Origin: Gammaproteobacteria bacterium
Lineage (GTDB): Bacteria > Pseudomonadota > Gammaproteobacteria > Steroidobacterales > Rariloculaceae
DNA length: 64,000 nucleotides
Direction: 5' to 3'
Assembly: GCA_017577365.1 (NCBI GenBank)
Contig: PKRJ01000017.1
Coordinates: 4,055-68,054, forward strand
Shown: piece by piece, positions 27,138 to 35,842 of the stretch
How positions within the stretch are numbered: the first letter of the stretch is position 1
Layout: every line of letters begins with the position of its first letter
Program-made: the position numbers and the translations under genes
The notes under the pieces: model-generated
Told to the model about the DNA's origin: nothing
The model's database searches: none
What the model saw: the letters and a program-made list of their open reading frames with translations, nothing else

Positions 27138-27926
27138 ATGCGGCACTACACCGTGAAGCAGGTCGCAGCGCTTTCGGGCGTCTCGATCCGCACCCTCCAC
27201 TACTACGACGAGATCGGGCTGCTCCGCCCGGCGTACGTGGGGGAGAACGGCTACCGCTACTACACCGAGGACGAGCTGCTCAGGCTCCAACAGATCCTGC
27301 TGCACCGAGAGCTCGGGTTCGCGCTGAAAGAGATCGCGGCGCTACTCGACGCGCGCGATTTCGATCGGCTCTCGGCGCTCAAAGCGCAGCGCTCGAGGCT
27401 CGAGGCGGAAGCGAAACGCTACCGCCGTCTCGTCGCGACGATCGATCGCACGATCACGCGGCTCGAGGGTTGGAACGGCGAAGGAGAACGGATCATGACG
27501 CACGCCGAGCTGTACGAGGGCTTCTCGGCCGAGAAGCAGGAGGAGTACGAGCGCTGGCTGATCGAGCGCTACGGCGAGAACATGCGCGAGCACATCGATC
27601 GAAGCCGGAGAAAGCTCGGGGCGCTCACGGATTCGGAGAAGGCACGGATCGAAGAGGAGCTCGCGGAGATCGAGACCGATCTCGCCGAGGCTTGCCGGCG
27701 GAAGATTCCGGTCGACTCGCCGGCGCTCGCGCCGGTGCTCGAGCGGCATCGGGAATGGGTCGCGGCGATGTGGGATCGCCCGTGTCCGCCGTCGGCGTAT
27801 GCGGGTCTCGCCGATCTTTACCGCTCCCATCCGGATTTCGAGGCCCGCTACGAGCAGCTCGCAACCGGCTTCTGCGACTACCTGACGCGCGCGATGAAGG
27901 CGCACGCCGAGAGGCTCGGCGCATGA
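27138..27926 (+). CDS. MerR family regulator with TipAS ligand-binding domain
   Basis: A 262-residue regulator. The N-terminal MerR helix-turn-helix has YTVKQVAALSGVSIRTLHYY, then IGLLRPAYVGENGYRYYTE. A dimerising coiled coil follows (about 75-115), then the TipAS domain (about 130-255), which in TipA-like proteins binds bulky, often thiopeptide or cationic, drugs. ATG 27138 has GAGGA eight bases upstream. The likely action is to bind the dyad at 27079-27095 and twist its own promoter when ligand is present. The cysteine in CDYLT could matter for covalent ligand capture, as known in TipA, but this is speculation. No drug transporter is directly next to it. Confidence 0.93.
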   Translation: MRHYTVKQVAALSGVSIRTLHYYDEIGLLRPAYVGENGYRYYTEDELLRLQQILLHRELGFALKEIAALLDARDFDRLSALKAQRSRLEAEAKRYRRLVATIDRTITRLEGWNGEGERIMTHAELYEGFSAEKQEEYERWLIERYGENMREHIDRSRRKLGALTDSEKARIEEELAEIETDLAEACRRKIPVDSPALAPVLERHREWVAAMWDRPCPPSAYAGLADLYRSHPDFEARYEQLATGFCDYLTRAMKAHAERLGA

Positions 27927-27953
27927 CGAAACGGGACGTCGGCCCGAGTTTCG
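27927..27953. terminator. Possible bidirectional hairpin between merR and copB
   Basis: CGAAAC (27927-27932) and GTTTCG (27948-27953) are inverse arms with an inner GGG/CCC pairing that leaves a small bulge. It lies between two convergent genes, 27 bp from the copB stop. No T-run follows, so termination strength is doubtful. Confidence 0.3.
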
Positions 27954-27978
27954 CTCCTGGTCGACGCGTCCCGCCGCT

Positions 27979-28890
27979 CTAGAACCACGCGCGAATGCCC
28001 ACGACGACGCGCGTCTCGCTCGTCGTCCGGCCTTCGGCGCGCGCGAGCGCTTCGGTATCGCCGAGCTTCTTCTCGCGCACGATGCCGATATAGGGCGCCG
28101 TCTCCCGTCTCGGCTCGAAGCGAAGTCGCAGGCCGATCTCGCCGCTCGAAAGGCCGGATCCGATGCCCCTTGCGGCATCGCTGCTGCCGTACGCCTCGAG
28201 CTCGACGACCGGCTCGAGCACGAGACGCTGCGTGATCGAGAGCTCATGGCGAGCCTCGACGCGCACGGCCGTGCGTCCGCCCTCGCCGAGATACGCGGTC
28301 GCCTCGACCTCGAAGCGATACGGCGCAAGGCCCACGACGCCGAAAGCGGCCCAGCTGTCCGCGGGGCCGGGCTCGAGATCGCGGCGAACGCCCGCGACGA
28401 GATCCCACCAGCGTGCAATCCCGCGCCCCCACAACAGCTCGAGCGACGCGTGCTCCGTCGTGCCGCCCTGCCTCCGCCCTTCGGAACGGATCCAGAGCCG
28501 ATCGAGCATTCGGCCGACCCACGCCTCGAGCTCGAAATCGACGATCTCGGCACGGTCCGCCTCGCGAACCTCGAGCCGATCGAGCAGCACGAGGCTGTTC
28601 AACGGATCCTCCTCGTGCATCGAATGCCGCCGCTCGTCGTCGCCGAGGTCCGGAAACGCGGCTTCGAGCTCGGCGGCATCGATCTCGGGTGCGGACGATG
28701 CGCTCTCGTGCGCCGCGTGCTCGCCGTGATGCGCGGGATCGGCGCCGCGTGGAGTCGCTTGCGCTTCCGCGACGTCGAGCGACGAGACCGAAAGCCACGT
28801 CGCACAGATCGCGAGCGACGCCACGCCGCGGAAGCAACGCGCGCGAGATGCAGGCTTCGGAAGTCGTTCCATCGAGATGAAAGCTCGCAC
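27979..28890 (-). CDS. copB: Copper resistance protein B, outer membrane
   Basis: About 303 residues with an N-terminal signal-like segment (VASLAICATWLSVSSLDVAEA, roughly residues 23-43). A His-rich stretch (AHHGEHAAHESA) follows, then a CopB domain with strands typical of an outer-membrane barrel, ending in the aromatic VVVGIRAWF. The family is found with CopA in copper resistance operons and is thought to bind or release copper at the outer membrane. It begins 12 bp after copA, so the two are co-transcribed. GTG 28890 has GAGGG upstream; ATG 28872 is an alternative. Confidence 0.88.
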   Translation of the reverse strand: MRAFISMERLPKPASRARCFRGVASLAICATWLSVSSLDVAEAQATPRGADPAHHGEHAAHESASSAPEIDAAELEAAFPDLGDDERRHSMHEEDPLNSLVLLDRLEVREADRAEIVDFELEAWVGRMLDRLWIRSEGRRQGGTTEHASLELLWGRGIARWWDLVAGVRRDLEPGPADSWAAFGVVGLAPYRFEVEATAYLGEGGRTAVRVEARHELSITQRLVLEPVVELEAYGSSDAARGIGSGLSSGEIGLRLRFEPRRETAPYIGIVREKKLGDTEALARAEGRTTSETRVVVGIRAWF

Positions 28891-28902
28891 GCCCGCGCGC
28901 CC

Positions 28903-30675
28903 TCAAGCCTCGACGCGCACTTCGCGGAACATGCCGGCCGCCATGTGGTAGAGCATGTGGCAGTGGTAAGCCCAGCGGCCGAGCGCGTCCGCCGTGACGC
29001 GGTACGTGCGCCGCGTGCCGGGCGGAATGCTCACGGTGTGCTTGCGCAGATGGAACGCGCCGTCGTCGTCCTCCACGTCGCTCCACATGCCGTGCAGATG
29101 AATCGGGTGCTCCATCATCGTGTCGTTGACGAGCACTATCCTGAGCCGTTCGCCGTAACGAAACGGCACGGGCTCCGAGCGCGAGAACGGCACGCCGTCG
29201 AACGACCACGTGTAGCGTCCCATGTGGCCCGTCAGATGAAGCTCGATCGTGCGACCCGGCTCTCGGCCGTCGGGGTCGCCACCGAGCGTCTTCAAGTCGG
29301 CATACGTCAGCACACGGCGGCCGTTGCCGCGGAGACCGATGCCGGGATCGTCGAGTCTCGCCTTCGGCGCCGTCGCCTGCATGTCGACGCGCGGGTTGCG
29401 GCGCTCGCTCGGCGGATGCGTCACGTCGAGGCGGGCGGCCGGAGCCGCCGCGGCCGCGCCGTGCGCGGCATGATCTCCCGTCTGCGCGTCGGCCGCCGAG
29501 CCGTGCGCGTCGTGTCCATCGCCGCCGTGGCCGATATCGGCCATCGAGAGATACACGACTTCGTCGACTTCCGGCACGGGCGCGGCGAGCCCGTCGCGAG
29601 CCGCTAACGTCCCGCGCGCGTAGCCCGAGCGATCCATCGCTTGCGCGAAGATCGTGAACGCATCGGCGCCGCGCGGCTCGACGATGACGTCGAGCGTCTC
29701 GGCGACGCCGAGCCGGAACTCGTCGACGGTCACCGGATGCACGTTCTGTCCGTCCGCGGCGACGACGGTCATCGGCAAGCCCGGGATCCGCACGTCGAAA
29801 TACGTCATCGCCGAGCCGTTGATGAAGCGCAGCCGCACCTTCTCTCCCGGGCGAAACAGACCGGTCCAGTTGCCAGCCGGCGGCGTGCCGTTCATCAGGA
29901 ACGTGTAGCCGTGCACGGTATGCGCGCTGATATCTGCGAGATCCGAAGGCGCCATCCGCATCCTCGCCCAGTCGAGGCGGTCGCGGACCGCGCGCTTCAA
30001 GCCTTCGCCGCGCACGTCGTCGACGAAGTCGCCGAGGGTGCGGCGGTTGTAGTTGAAGTAGTGCGACTGCTTCTTCAGTAGCTTGTAGAGCGCGAACGGA
30101 TCGCGGTCGGTCCAGTCGGACAGCATCACGACGTAGTCGCGATCGTACGAGAAGGGTTCCGGCTCGCGCGGATCGATGATCAGCGGACCGTACAGCCCGA
30201 GCTGCTCCTGAAAGCCCGAATGGCCGTGATACCAGTACGTGCCGCTCTGCCGCACGCGGAAGCGGTACTCGAAGGTCTCGCCCGGCGCGATACCGCGGAA
30301 GCTCAACCCCGGAACGCCGTCCATGCTCGCGGGCAGCAGGATCCCGTGCCAGTGGATCGACGTCTCCTCGTCGAGCCGGTTATGCACGCGGATCGTCACG
30401 GTATCGCCTTCGCGCCAACGCAGCATCGGCGCGGGCAGCGAGCCGTTGACGAGCACGGCCTCGCGGATTCGTCCGGTGAAATTCACCGGATGCCGCGCGA
30501 TCGTGAGGTCGATCTCGCTACCCGTGAGCGGCTCGGCATAGCCCGTGCTCGCGAACGCGGGCCGCGGCAGCAGAAGCGGTCCCGCGGCGCCCAGGACGCC
30601 CGCGGCGGCGAGCCCTTCGACGAAGCGCCGCCTCGAAAGCGCGAGCGCGAAGGACTTGGTCGATACGCTGGTCAT
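28903..30675 (-). CDS. copA: Copper resistance multicopper oxidase CopA
   Basis: About 590 residues with a twin-arginine signal (SRRRFVEGLAAAGVLG), so it is exported folded to the periplasm. Three cupredoxin domains carry the copper ligands: IHWHGILLP, WYHGHSGFQE, HPIHLHGMWSD and the type-1 site YHCHMLYHM. The linker before the last domain is His-rich (GHGGDGHDAHG) where related CopA proteins often have Met-rich repeats. It oxidises Cu(I) or sequesters copper. ATG 30675 was chosen; GTG 30684 is possible. A CueR-type promoter lies about 40 bp upstream. Confidence 0.93.
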   Translation of the reverse strand: MTSVSTKSFALALSRRRFVEGLAAAGVLGAAGPLLLPRPAFASTGYAEPLTGSEIDLTIARHPVNFTGRIREAVLVNGSLPAPMLRWREGDTVTIRVHNRLDEETSIHWHGILLPASMDGVPGLSFRGIAPGETFEYRFRVRQSGTYWYHGHSGFQEQLGLYGPLIIDPREPEPFSYDRDYVVMLSDWTDRDPFALYKLLKKQSHYFNYNRRTLGDFVDDVRGEGLKRAVRDRLDWARMRMAPSDLADISAHTVHGYTFLMNGTPPAGNWTGLFRPGEKVRLRFINGSAMTYFDVRIPGLPMTVVAADGQNVHPVTVDEFRLGVAETLDVIVEPRGADAFTIFAQAMDRSGYARGTLAARDGLAAPVPEVDEVVYLSMADIGHGGDGHDAHGSAADAQTGDHAAHGAAAAAPAARLDVTHPPSERRNPRVDMQATAPKARLDDPGIGLRGNGRRVLTYADLKTLGGDPDGREPGRTIELHLTGHMGRYTWSFDGVPFSRSEPVPFRYGERLRIVLVNDTMMEHPIHLHGMWSDVEDDDGAFHLRKHTVSIPPGTRRTYRVTADALGRWAYHCHMLYHMAAGMFREVRVEA

Positions 30676-30714
30676 CGTAGACACGGTCGACCGTTCGAGC
30701 CGACTCGTCGGGCG

Positions 30715-30745
30715 AGGTTAAGCCTTCCCATCGCGGGAAGGTCAA
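30715..30745 (-). promoter_or_regulatory. CueR-type copper-responsive promoter of copAB
   Basis: On the minus strand TTGACC (30745-30740) and TAACCT (30720-30715) flank a 19-base spacer with the dyad CCTTCCC-GCGAT-GGGAAGG. This matches the E. coli copA operator pattern, CCTTCC-N7-GGAAGG with a 19-bp spacer, almost base for base. It lies between the nadB stop and copA, about 30-40 bp from the copA start. A CueR protein, not encoded in this window, should activate it in the presence of Cu(I). Confidence 0.9.
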
Positions 30746-30763
30746 GCGGCAGGATTCTCGAGC

Positions 30764-32335
30764 TTACGCGGCCTGGCGTTTCGGCACCTCGAGCGCGACG
30801 CGTCGCGCGGGCTCGGGCCGCACGAAGCGCCGGCTCTGCTGCGCCGGATCGCTCTCGGGATAGTCTGCGCGCCAGTGACCGCCGCGCGATTCGGTGCGGG
30901 CGAGCGCGGCCGTCGCGATGAGCCGCGCGACGAGGAGCGCATTGCGCGCCGCGAAGCCCGCATCGCGCTCGAGCCGCTCGAGCTCCGCGAGCGCGTGCTC
31001 GAGCCCGCGGCGATCGCGCACGAGCCCGACGTGCGTCCACATCAGCGCGCGCACGGCCTTGCGAATCTCCGCATCGTTCTCGCCGAGCGGCGCAAGAGCG
31101 GCGTCCGTCACGTCGAGCCCCTCGAGCGGCGGCGGCGGCAGCGCGTGCTCGACGACGGAGCGCGCGACGCGGGCGCCGATCACCATCCCCTCGAGCAGCG
31201 AGTTGCTCGCGAGACGATTCGCGCCGTGCAATCCCGTCGCCGCGACCTCGCCGACGGCCCAGAGCCCGGGCAGCGACGTCCGGCCTTCGAGATCCGTCGC
31301 GATGCCGCCCATGAAATAGTGCTCAGCGGGCGTCACGGGCAACGGCTCGATGCGCGGATCGAAGCCGTATTGCCTCGCCGTGCGCCAAACATTCGGGAAG
31401 CGCTGCGGAAACGCCTCGCCGATGCCGCGCGCGTCGAGATAGACCTTGCGGCCGCCGACCGTGCGGCGCCAGATCGCGCGTGCGATCACGTCGCGCGGCG
31501 CGAGCTCCGCGTCGGGATGCTCGCTCGGCATGAAGCGCACGCCTCGATCGTCGACGAGCCGCGCGCCTTCACCGCGCAGCGCCTCGGTCAGGAGCGGCAC
31601 CGGATCGGCTTCGACGTCGAGCGCGGTCGGATGAAATTGCACGAACTCGAGATCCGCAAGCTCGGCGCCCGCGCGTGCGGCGACGGCGAGACCGTCACCG
31701 GTGACCTCGACCGGATTCGTCGTGCGCGCATAGAGCCCGCCGATGCCGCCGGTCGCGAGCACGACGGCGGGGGCGAGAATCGCTGCGAGCTCGCTGTCGC
31801 TCGTGCGCGCGAGCACGCCGACGACCCGTCGGCCAAAGCGCACGAGATCGACGAGGTCGTAACCTTCGAGGACTTCGATATCGGGTCTCGAGCGCACCGC
31901 CTCGACGAGCGTGCGCATGACCTCGGCGCCGGTCTCGTCGCCGCCGGCATGCGCGATGCGGCGCGCCGAATGCCCGGCCTCGCGGCCGAGCGCGAGACGC
32001 CCTTCCTCGTCGCGATCGAAACGTGCGCCGAGCTCGAGCAGCCAATCGATGCGTCCGGCGGCCGCCTCGGCGACCGCGTACGCGACGTCGGGATCGGACA
32101 GTCCGGCCGATACCGCGACCGTGTCGCGCGCGTGGCTCTCCGGCGAATCGCCCGGGCCGAGCGCGGCCGCGATGCCGCCCTGCGCGTGTCGGCTCGAGCC
32201 GCTGCCGAGCGCGCCGCGCGTCAGCACGATGCAATCGCCGATACCGAGCGCCGCGGAGAGGCCCGCCACGCCCGAGCCGACGACGACCGCGCGTGCGCGT
32301 CTCGCGTCGGTGATTCGTCCGGCCGCGTCCATCAT
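30764..32335 (-). CDS. nadB: L-aspartate oxidase
   Basis: A 523-residue flavoprotein that oxidises L-aspartate to iminoaspartate, the first step of de novo NAD synthesis. The FAD-binding start AVVVGSGVAGLSAALG, the flavin loop SSRHAQGGIAAALG, the active-site region FVQFHPTALDVE, and GLHGANRLASNSLLEG are all seen. The C-terminal helical domain is complete. It begins 27 bp after nadA on the same strand, so the two enzymes that together form quinolinate share a transcript. Cytoplasmic. Confidence 0.96.
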   Translation of the reverse strand: MMDAAGRITDARRARAVVVGSGVAGLSAALGIGDCIVLTRGALGSGSSRHAQGGIAAALGPGDSPESHARDTVAVSAGLSDPDVAYAVAEAAAGRIDWLLELGARFDRDEEGRLALGREAGHSARRIAHAGGDETGAEVMRTLVEAVRSRPDIEVLEGYDLVDLVRFGRRVVGVLARTSDSELAAILAPAVVLATGGIGGLYARTTNPVEVTGDGLAVAARAGAELADLEFVQFHPTALDVEADPVPLLTEALRGEGARLVDDRGVRFMPSEHPDAELAPRDVIARAIWRRTVGGRKVYLDARGIGEAFPQRFPNVWRTARQYGFDPRIEPLPVTPAEHYFMGGIATDLEGRTSLPGLWAVGEVAATGLHGANRLASNSLLEGMVIGARVARSVVEHALPPPPLEGLDVTDAALAPLGENDAEIRKAVRALMWTHVGLVRDRRGLEHALAELERLERDAGFAARNALLVARLIATAALARTESRGGHWRADYPESDPAQQSRRFVRPEPARRVALEVPKRQAA

Positions 32336-32362
32336 GGCGAGTCCGCGCGCTCGAGCCCGCGC

Positions 32363-33331
32363 TTACGCGTTCACCGCGAGCATGCGCTCGACGGACGAGC
32401 GCGCACGCGCCGCGATCTCGGGATCGACGTCGACGACGTGCTTCATGTCACGCAGCGCGTCGCGCAGGTTCTCGAGCGTGATACGCTTCATGTGCGGGCA
32501 CAGATTGCAGGGACGCACGAACTCGGTCTCGCGCGCCTCGACCGCGACGTTGTCGCTCATCGAGCATTCCGTGATCAGCACGACCTTGCGCGGCTTCTCG
32601 CGCTTCAAGTACGTGATCATCCCGGACGTCGAGCCGACGTAGTCGGCTTCGTCGAGCACGTCGGGCGGACATTCCGGATGTGCGATGATCCGGATGCCGT
32701 CGTGCTGCTTCCGATACTCGCGCAGCTCTTCGCCGGTGAAACGCTCGTGCACCTCGCAGCTGCCTTGCCAGAGGATCACCTCGACGTCGGTCTGCGACGC
32801 GACCCACTTTCCGAGATACTGGTCGGGAATGAAGATCACGCGCGGCACGCCGAGCGAACGCACGACCTCGACGGCGTTCGACGACGTGCAGCAGATGTCC
32901 GATTCGGCCTTCACCTCGGCCGACGTGTTCACATACGTCACGACCGGCACGCCGGGATAGCGCTCACGCAGCTTGCGCACGTCGGCCGCGGTGATACCTT
33001 CCGCGAGCGAGCAACCCGCGCGCAGATCCGGAATCAGCACGGTCTTCTCCGGATTCAGGATCTTCGCGGTCTCGGCCATGAAGTGAACGCCGGCCATGAC
33101 GATCACATCGGCGTCGGTCTTCGCCGCGAGCCGCGCGAGCGCGAGCGAATCGCCGGTGAGATCGGCGACCCCGTGGAAAATGTCGGGCGTCATGTAGTTG
33201 TGCGCGAGCACGACGGCGTTACGTTCGCGTTTCAGCCGCTCGATCTCGTCGATCACGGGGGCAAGCACCGCGATCTCGACGTCGGGAAGAATGTTGCCGA
33301 GGCGGGCGAACGCGTCTCGTGCTACGGCCAT
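32363..33331 (-). CDS. nadA: Quinolinate synthase A
   Basis: A 322-residue iron-sulphur enzyme that condenses iminoaspartate with dihydroxyacetone phosphate to quinolinate. The three cysteine ligands of its 4Fe-4S cluster are visible in DLRAGCSLAE, WQGSCEVHE and PCNLCPHMKRI. Other motifs include VLAHNYMTPDI, VMAGVHFMAETAKIL and STSGMITYLK. The first gene of the nadA-nadB pair; a perfect palindrome lies 19 bp upstream of the start and nrtR is the preceding gene on the same strand, so NAD-dependent repression is expected. Confidence 0.97.
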   Translation of the reverse strand: MAVARDAFARLGNILPDVEIAVLAPVIDEIERLKRERNAVVLAHNYMTPDIFHGVADLTGDSLALARLAAKTDADVIVMAGVHFMAETAKILNPEKTVLIPDLRAGCSLAEGITAADVRKLRERYPGVPVVTYVNTSAEVKAESDICCTSSNAVEVVRSLGVPRVIFIPDQYLGKWVASQTDVEVILWQGSCEVHERFTGEELREYRKQHDGIRIIAHPECPPDVLDEADYVGSTSGMITYLKREKPRKVVLITECSMSDNVAVEARETEFVRPCNLCPHMKRITLENLRDALRDMKHVVDVDPEIAARARSSVERMLAVNA

Positions 33332-33349
33332 GGCTCTACCCTCGAAGTT

Positions 33350-33366
33350 ATGCTCAACTTGAGCAT
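33350..33366. promoter_or_regulatory. 17-bp palindrome upstream of nadA, candidate NrtR operator
   Basis: ATGCTCAA-C-TTGAGCAT is a perfect inverted repeat 19 bp upstream of the nadA start. A TTGACG that could serve as -35 lies just upstream of it on the minus strand, so a bound protein would block transcription. The neighbouring gene encodes NrtR, the Nudix-type repressor of NAD synthesis, making this its likely site. Palindrome seen; binding inferred. Confidence 0.7.
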
Positions 33367-33490
33367 TACGCGCAGCCTACGTCAATGCCGAATGGATCGC
33401 AAGGGGGAGAGAAAATACTGGTAGCGGGGACTCTCGCCTGGTCGACGTCCCGGGATAGCAGCTTCCCGAGCTCGTGGGCCGCGGCGGCCG

Positions 33491-34459
33491 TCAGCGGCCA
33501 GGCAGCCTCAAGCCCGGCCGCGGCCGTTCGCTGCGGACCTCCTCGCGGAAGCGGAACAGCTCCGCCGGCCGCCCGCCGGTCGCGGCGGAGAATTTCCCCG
33601 TGCCTTCGACGAGCCGCCCCTGCTCGACGAGGCGCCGGAAGTTCTGCTTGTGCAGCCGCAGACCGATCAGCGCCTCGACGGTGCCCTGGAGCTGCGTCAA
33701 CGTGAACGTCTCCGGAAGCAGCTCGAAGACCACCGGACGATAAGTCAGCTTGCCCCGCAGCCGGCCCATCGCGCTCGCCGCGATGCGCCGGTGGTCGTAC
33801 GCGAGCGGCGTGCCGGTCACGAGACCTTCGGGCACCGCTTCGCCGCGATCGATGTAGTGCTCGGCGATCAGCCCCGCCTCGTACAAGAGCTCGTAGCGCT
33901 CGAGCACCCGGATCGCATCCCACGGCATCGGCGAGACGCCGAACGTCTCTCGAACCCTCGCCTGGCGGGCCTCGTTCCGACCGGCCCAGCGCTTCAGCTT
34001 CGGCAGGATCTCGGTCTCGAGGCTCTCGGGCCGCCCGCCGCGATGATCCTCCCACGGGAAGAGGTCGTAGACGTCGAGCCACGCGGCGCCGGGCGACGGC
34101 TGCTCCTCGCGCACGAGCGCGAGGTACGCGACCGACAGGAGTCGCTCGCCGACGTCGGGCCGCCGGTCGCGGTCTCCGAACGTATAGAGCTGCTCGACGT
34201 AGCCGAGCTCGAGGCCGGCGCGATGCCGCACCCAGCGGCGTAGACCACGCTCGAGCGTCAGGTCCCCCTCGGCGTCGAGGGGACCCGAAGGGATCGACGG
34301 GCGGCTCGGATCCTTCAGCGACACGAGCAGCCGCGGCCGCTCGTCGGTGACCGCGACAATCACGGCTTCGAGGCTGAGCGCGACCATCGACGTCGGCCGC
34401 GCGGGCTGCGCTGAACGGTTCTCGAGCATCGGCGAGCCTTCGACCTTGGCCGCGACCAT
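33491..34459 (-). CDS. nrtR: NrtR, Nudix-related regulator of NAD metabolism
   Basis: A protein of about 322 residues. The N-terminal half is a Nudix-like domain (ALSLEAVIVAVTDERPRLLV, GLRRWVRHRAGLELGYVEQ, SVAYLALV) in which the catalytic Nudix box is degraded, as in NrtR sensors that bind ADP-ribose without cutting it. The C-terminal half is a winged helix (ETFTLTQLQGTVEALIGLRL, then KQNFRRLVEQGRLVEGTGK) as in this family. Its place beside nadA-nadB and a palindromic site supports the function. ATG 34459 has GGGGAA nine bases upstream; ATG 34429 with AAGG seven bases upstream is equally good. Confidence 0.88.
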   Translation of the reverse strand: MVAAKVEGSPMLENRSAQPARPTSMVALSLEAVIVAVTDERPRLLVSLKDPSRPSIPSGPLDAEGDLTLERGLRRWVRHRAGLELGYVEQLYTFGDRDRRPDVGERLLSVAYLALVREEQPSPGAAWLDVYDLFPWEDHRGGRPESLETEILPKLKRWAGRNEARQARVRETFGVSPMPWDAIRVLERYELLYEAGLIAEHYIDRGEAVPEGLVTGTPLAYDHRRIAASAMGRLRGKLTYRPVVFELLPETFTLTQLQGTVEALIGLRLHKQNFRRLVEQGRLVEGTGKFSAATGGRPAELFRFREEVRSERPRPGLRLPGR

Positions 34460-34509
34460 TATCGTCGATTCCCCGCGATCTGCCCCTCCGTCCGAGGGCT
34501 TGGGCCCGG

Positions 34510-35679
34510 TCAAGTCGCCGTTCCGGCGACCGTGCGGTTCTGTCCTCCCCTGAAGCCCACGATTGCCTGCATCAGCGCGCAGCCCGCCAGGCCCGCCAGC
34601 GGAATCTCCCATCCGCCCGACAGATCGTGCGCAAGGCCGAACAGGAGCGGGCCGGACGCCGCGATCAAGTAGCCGATCGACTGCGACATGAGCGAAAGCG
34701 ATGCCGCTTGATGGTGATCGGCCGTGCGCAGACCGATGAACGCGAGCGCCAATGGGAAGCAAACGCCGACGCCCGCCCCCGCCAACGTCACCCAAGCCGG
34801 CGTCCACTCGGGATGCCAAAGGACGCCCAGGACGCCCGCCGCTATCGCGAGCGATGCGAGCACCGCGAGCGCGCTTTGATCCTGCCGCAGAGCGAGCAAA
34901 CGCGGCACGGCCACGCCGGCGACAAAGCTGACGAGCTGGAAGCCCGTGACCAGCAGCCCGGCTATTGCGGGGTCGTAGCCGCCGTCCTGAAAGACCCGCG
35001 GGAACCAAGAGACGACCACGTAAAAGCAGGTCGACTGCAAGCCCATGAAACCGGAGACATACCAGGCCAGGGGCGAACGCCAAACGGAAGACGTCGGCGA
35101 CGCCTCGATCGACGGAGCGGCCGAGCGCCGCGGTCGAAAGGAAGCCCTCGCCCACAGCATCGCCGCAAGAGCGGCCGGCACGGCCCAGATCGCGAGCGCG
35201 CTTCGCCATCCTCCGGGCAGCGCTCTCTCGACCGGAACGGCGAGACCCGAGCCCACCGCCGCGGTGAGCGCGAGAATCAGCGCGTAGACCGTCGTCAGCG
35301 TGCCTATTCGATCCGGATAGTCTCGTTTGATGAGGCTCGGCGCGAGCACGTTGCCTACCGCGACGCCCGCCGAGAGCACGAGGGTTCCGGCGAAGAGCGC
35401 CGCCGAGGATCCCGCGGAGCGCAGGAGAATCCCCGCGAAGAGCATGAGCATCGCGATCGCAAGCGTTCGCTCGAGCCCGACTCGACGACCGAAGTTCGCG
35501 AGCGGGGCGAACGCCCCGAATGCCAGCAACGGCAGACTGGTCAAGACCCCCACCGCGGCGGCGGACAGGCCAGTCGCGTTCTGGATGCTCGCAACGAGCG
35601 GACCCACGGCGGTGATCGAGGGCCGCAGGTTCGCAGCCAGGAACAGAAAGGACAGAAACGAAAGGATGCCGGTCCGCAC
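34510..35679 (-). CDS. MFS transporter, CynX/NimT-like
   Basis: About 389 residues with twelve predicted helices. The first helix and loop (FLAANLRPSITAVGPLV) match the CynX/NimT group, whose members are linked to cyanate, nitroimidazole or other small anions. RDYPDRIGTLTTVYA in the loop after helix 4 and SLSLMSQSIGYLIAASGP late in the protein are also characteristic. I set the start at GTG 35679, just before helix 1; the frame extends to a TTG at 35784, but the added residues are unlike the family. It lies 50 bp before nrtR on the same strand; a joint role in uptake of an NAD precursor is possible but unproven. Confidence 0.83.
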   Translation of the reverse strand: MRTGILSFLSFLFLAANLRPSITAVGPLVASIQNATGLSAAAVGVLTSLPLLAFGAFAPLANFGRRVGLERTLAIAMLMLFAGILLRSAGSSAALFAGTLVLSAGVAVGNVLAPSLIKRDYPDRIGTLTTVYALILALTAAVGSGLAVPVERALPGGWRSALAIWAVPAALAAMLWARASFRPRRSAAPSIEASPTSSVWRSPLAWYVSGFMGLQSTCFYVVVSWFPRVFQDGGYDPAIAGLLVTGFQLVSFVAGVAVPRLLALRQDQSALAVLASLAIAAGVLGVLWHPEWTPAWVTLAGAGVGVCFPLALAFIGLRTADHHQAASLSLMSQSIGYLIAASGPLLFGLAHDLSGGWEIPLAGLAGCALMQAIVGFRGGQNRTVAGTAT

Positions 35680-35802
35680 GAATATTTCTCGGTCTCGCCG
35701 TAGCGCCTGGGCTCCGCGGGCGCTTGCACCGTCGAAGCATGCGAGCGCGGAGATCGAGGGGTCTATGGCCGTGCTGCGAAGCAACGGGCTCGACGCGCCG
35801 GC

Positions 35803-35830
35803 CGTCGGACCCCGATGAAGGGGTCCGACG
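35803..35830 (-). terminator. Strong hairpin downstream of the acyl-CoA ligase-like gene
   Basis: A perfect 11-bp stem, CGTCGGACCCC paired with GGGGTCCGACG, has a six-base loop. It begins 13 bp after the ligase stop on the minus strand and separates it from the MFS gene. No T-run follows, so it may act as an RNA-stabilising hairpin or as a factor-assisted terminator. Confidence 0.55.
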
Positions 35831-35842
35831 AGATGCTTCTGA

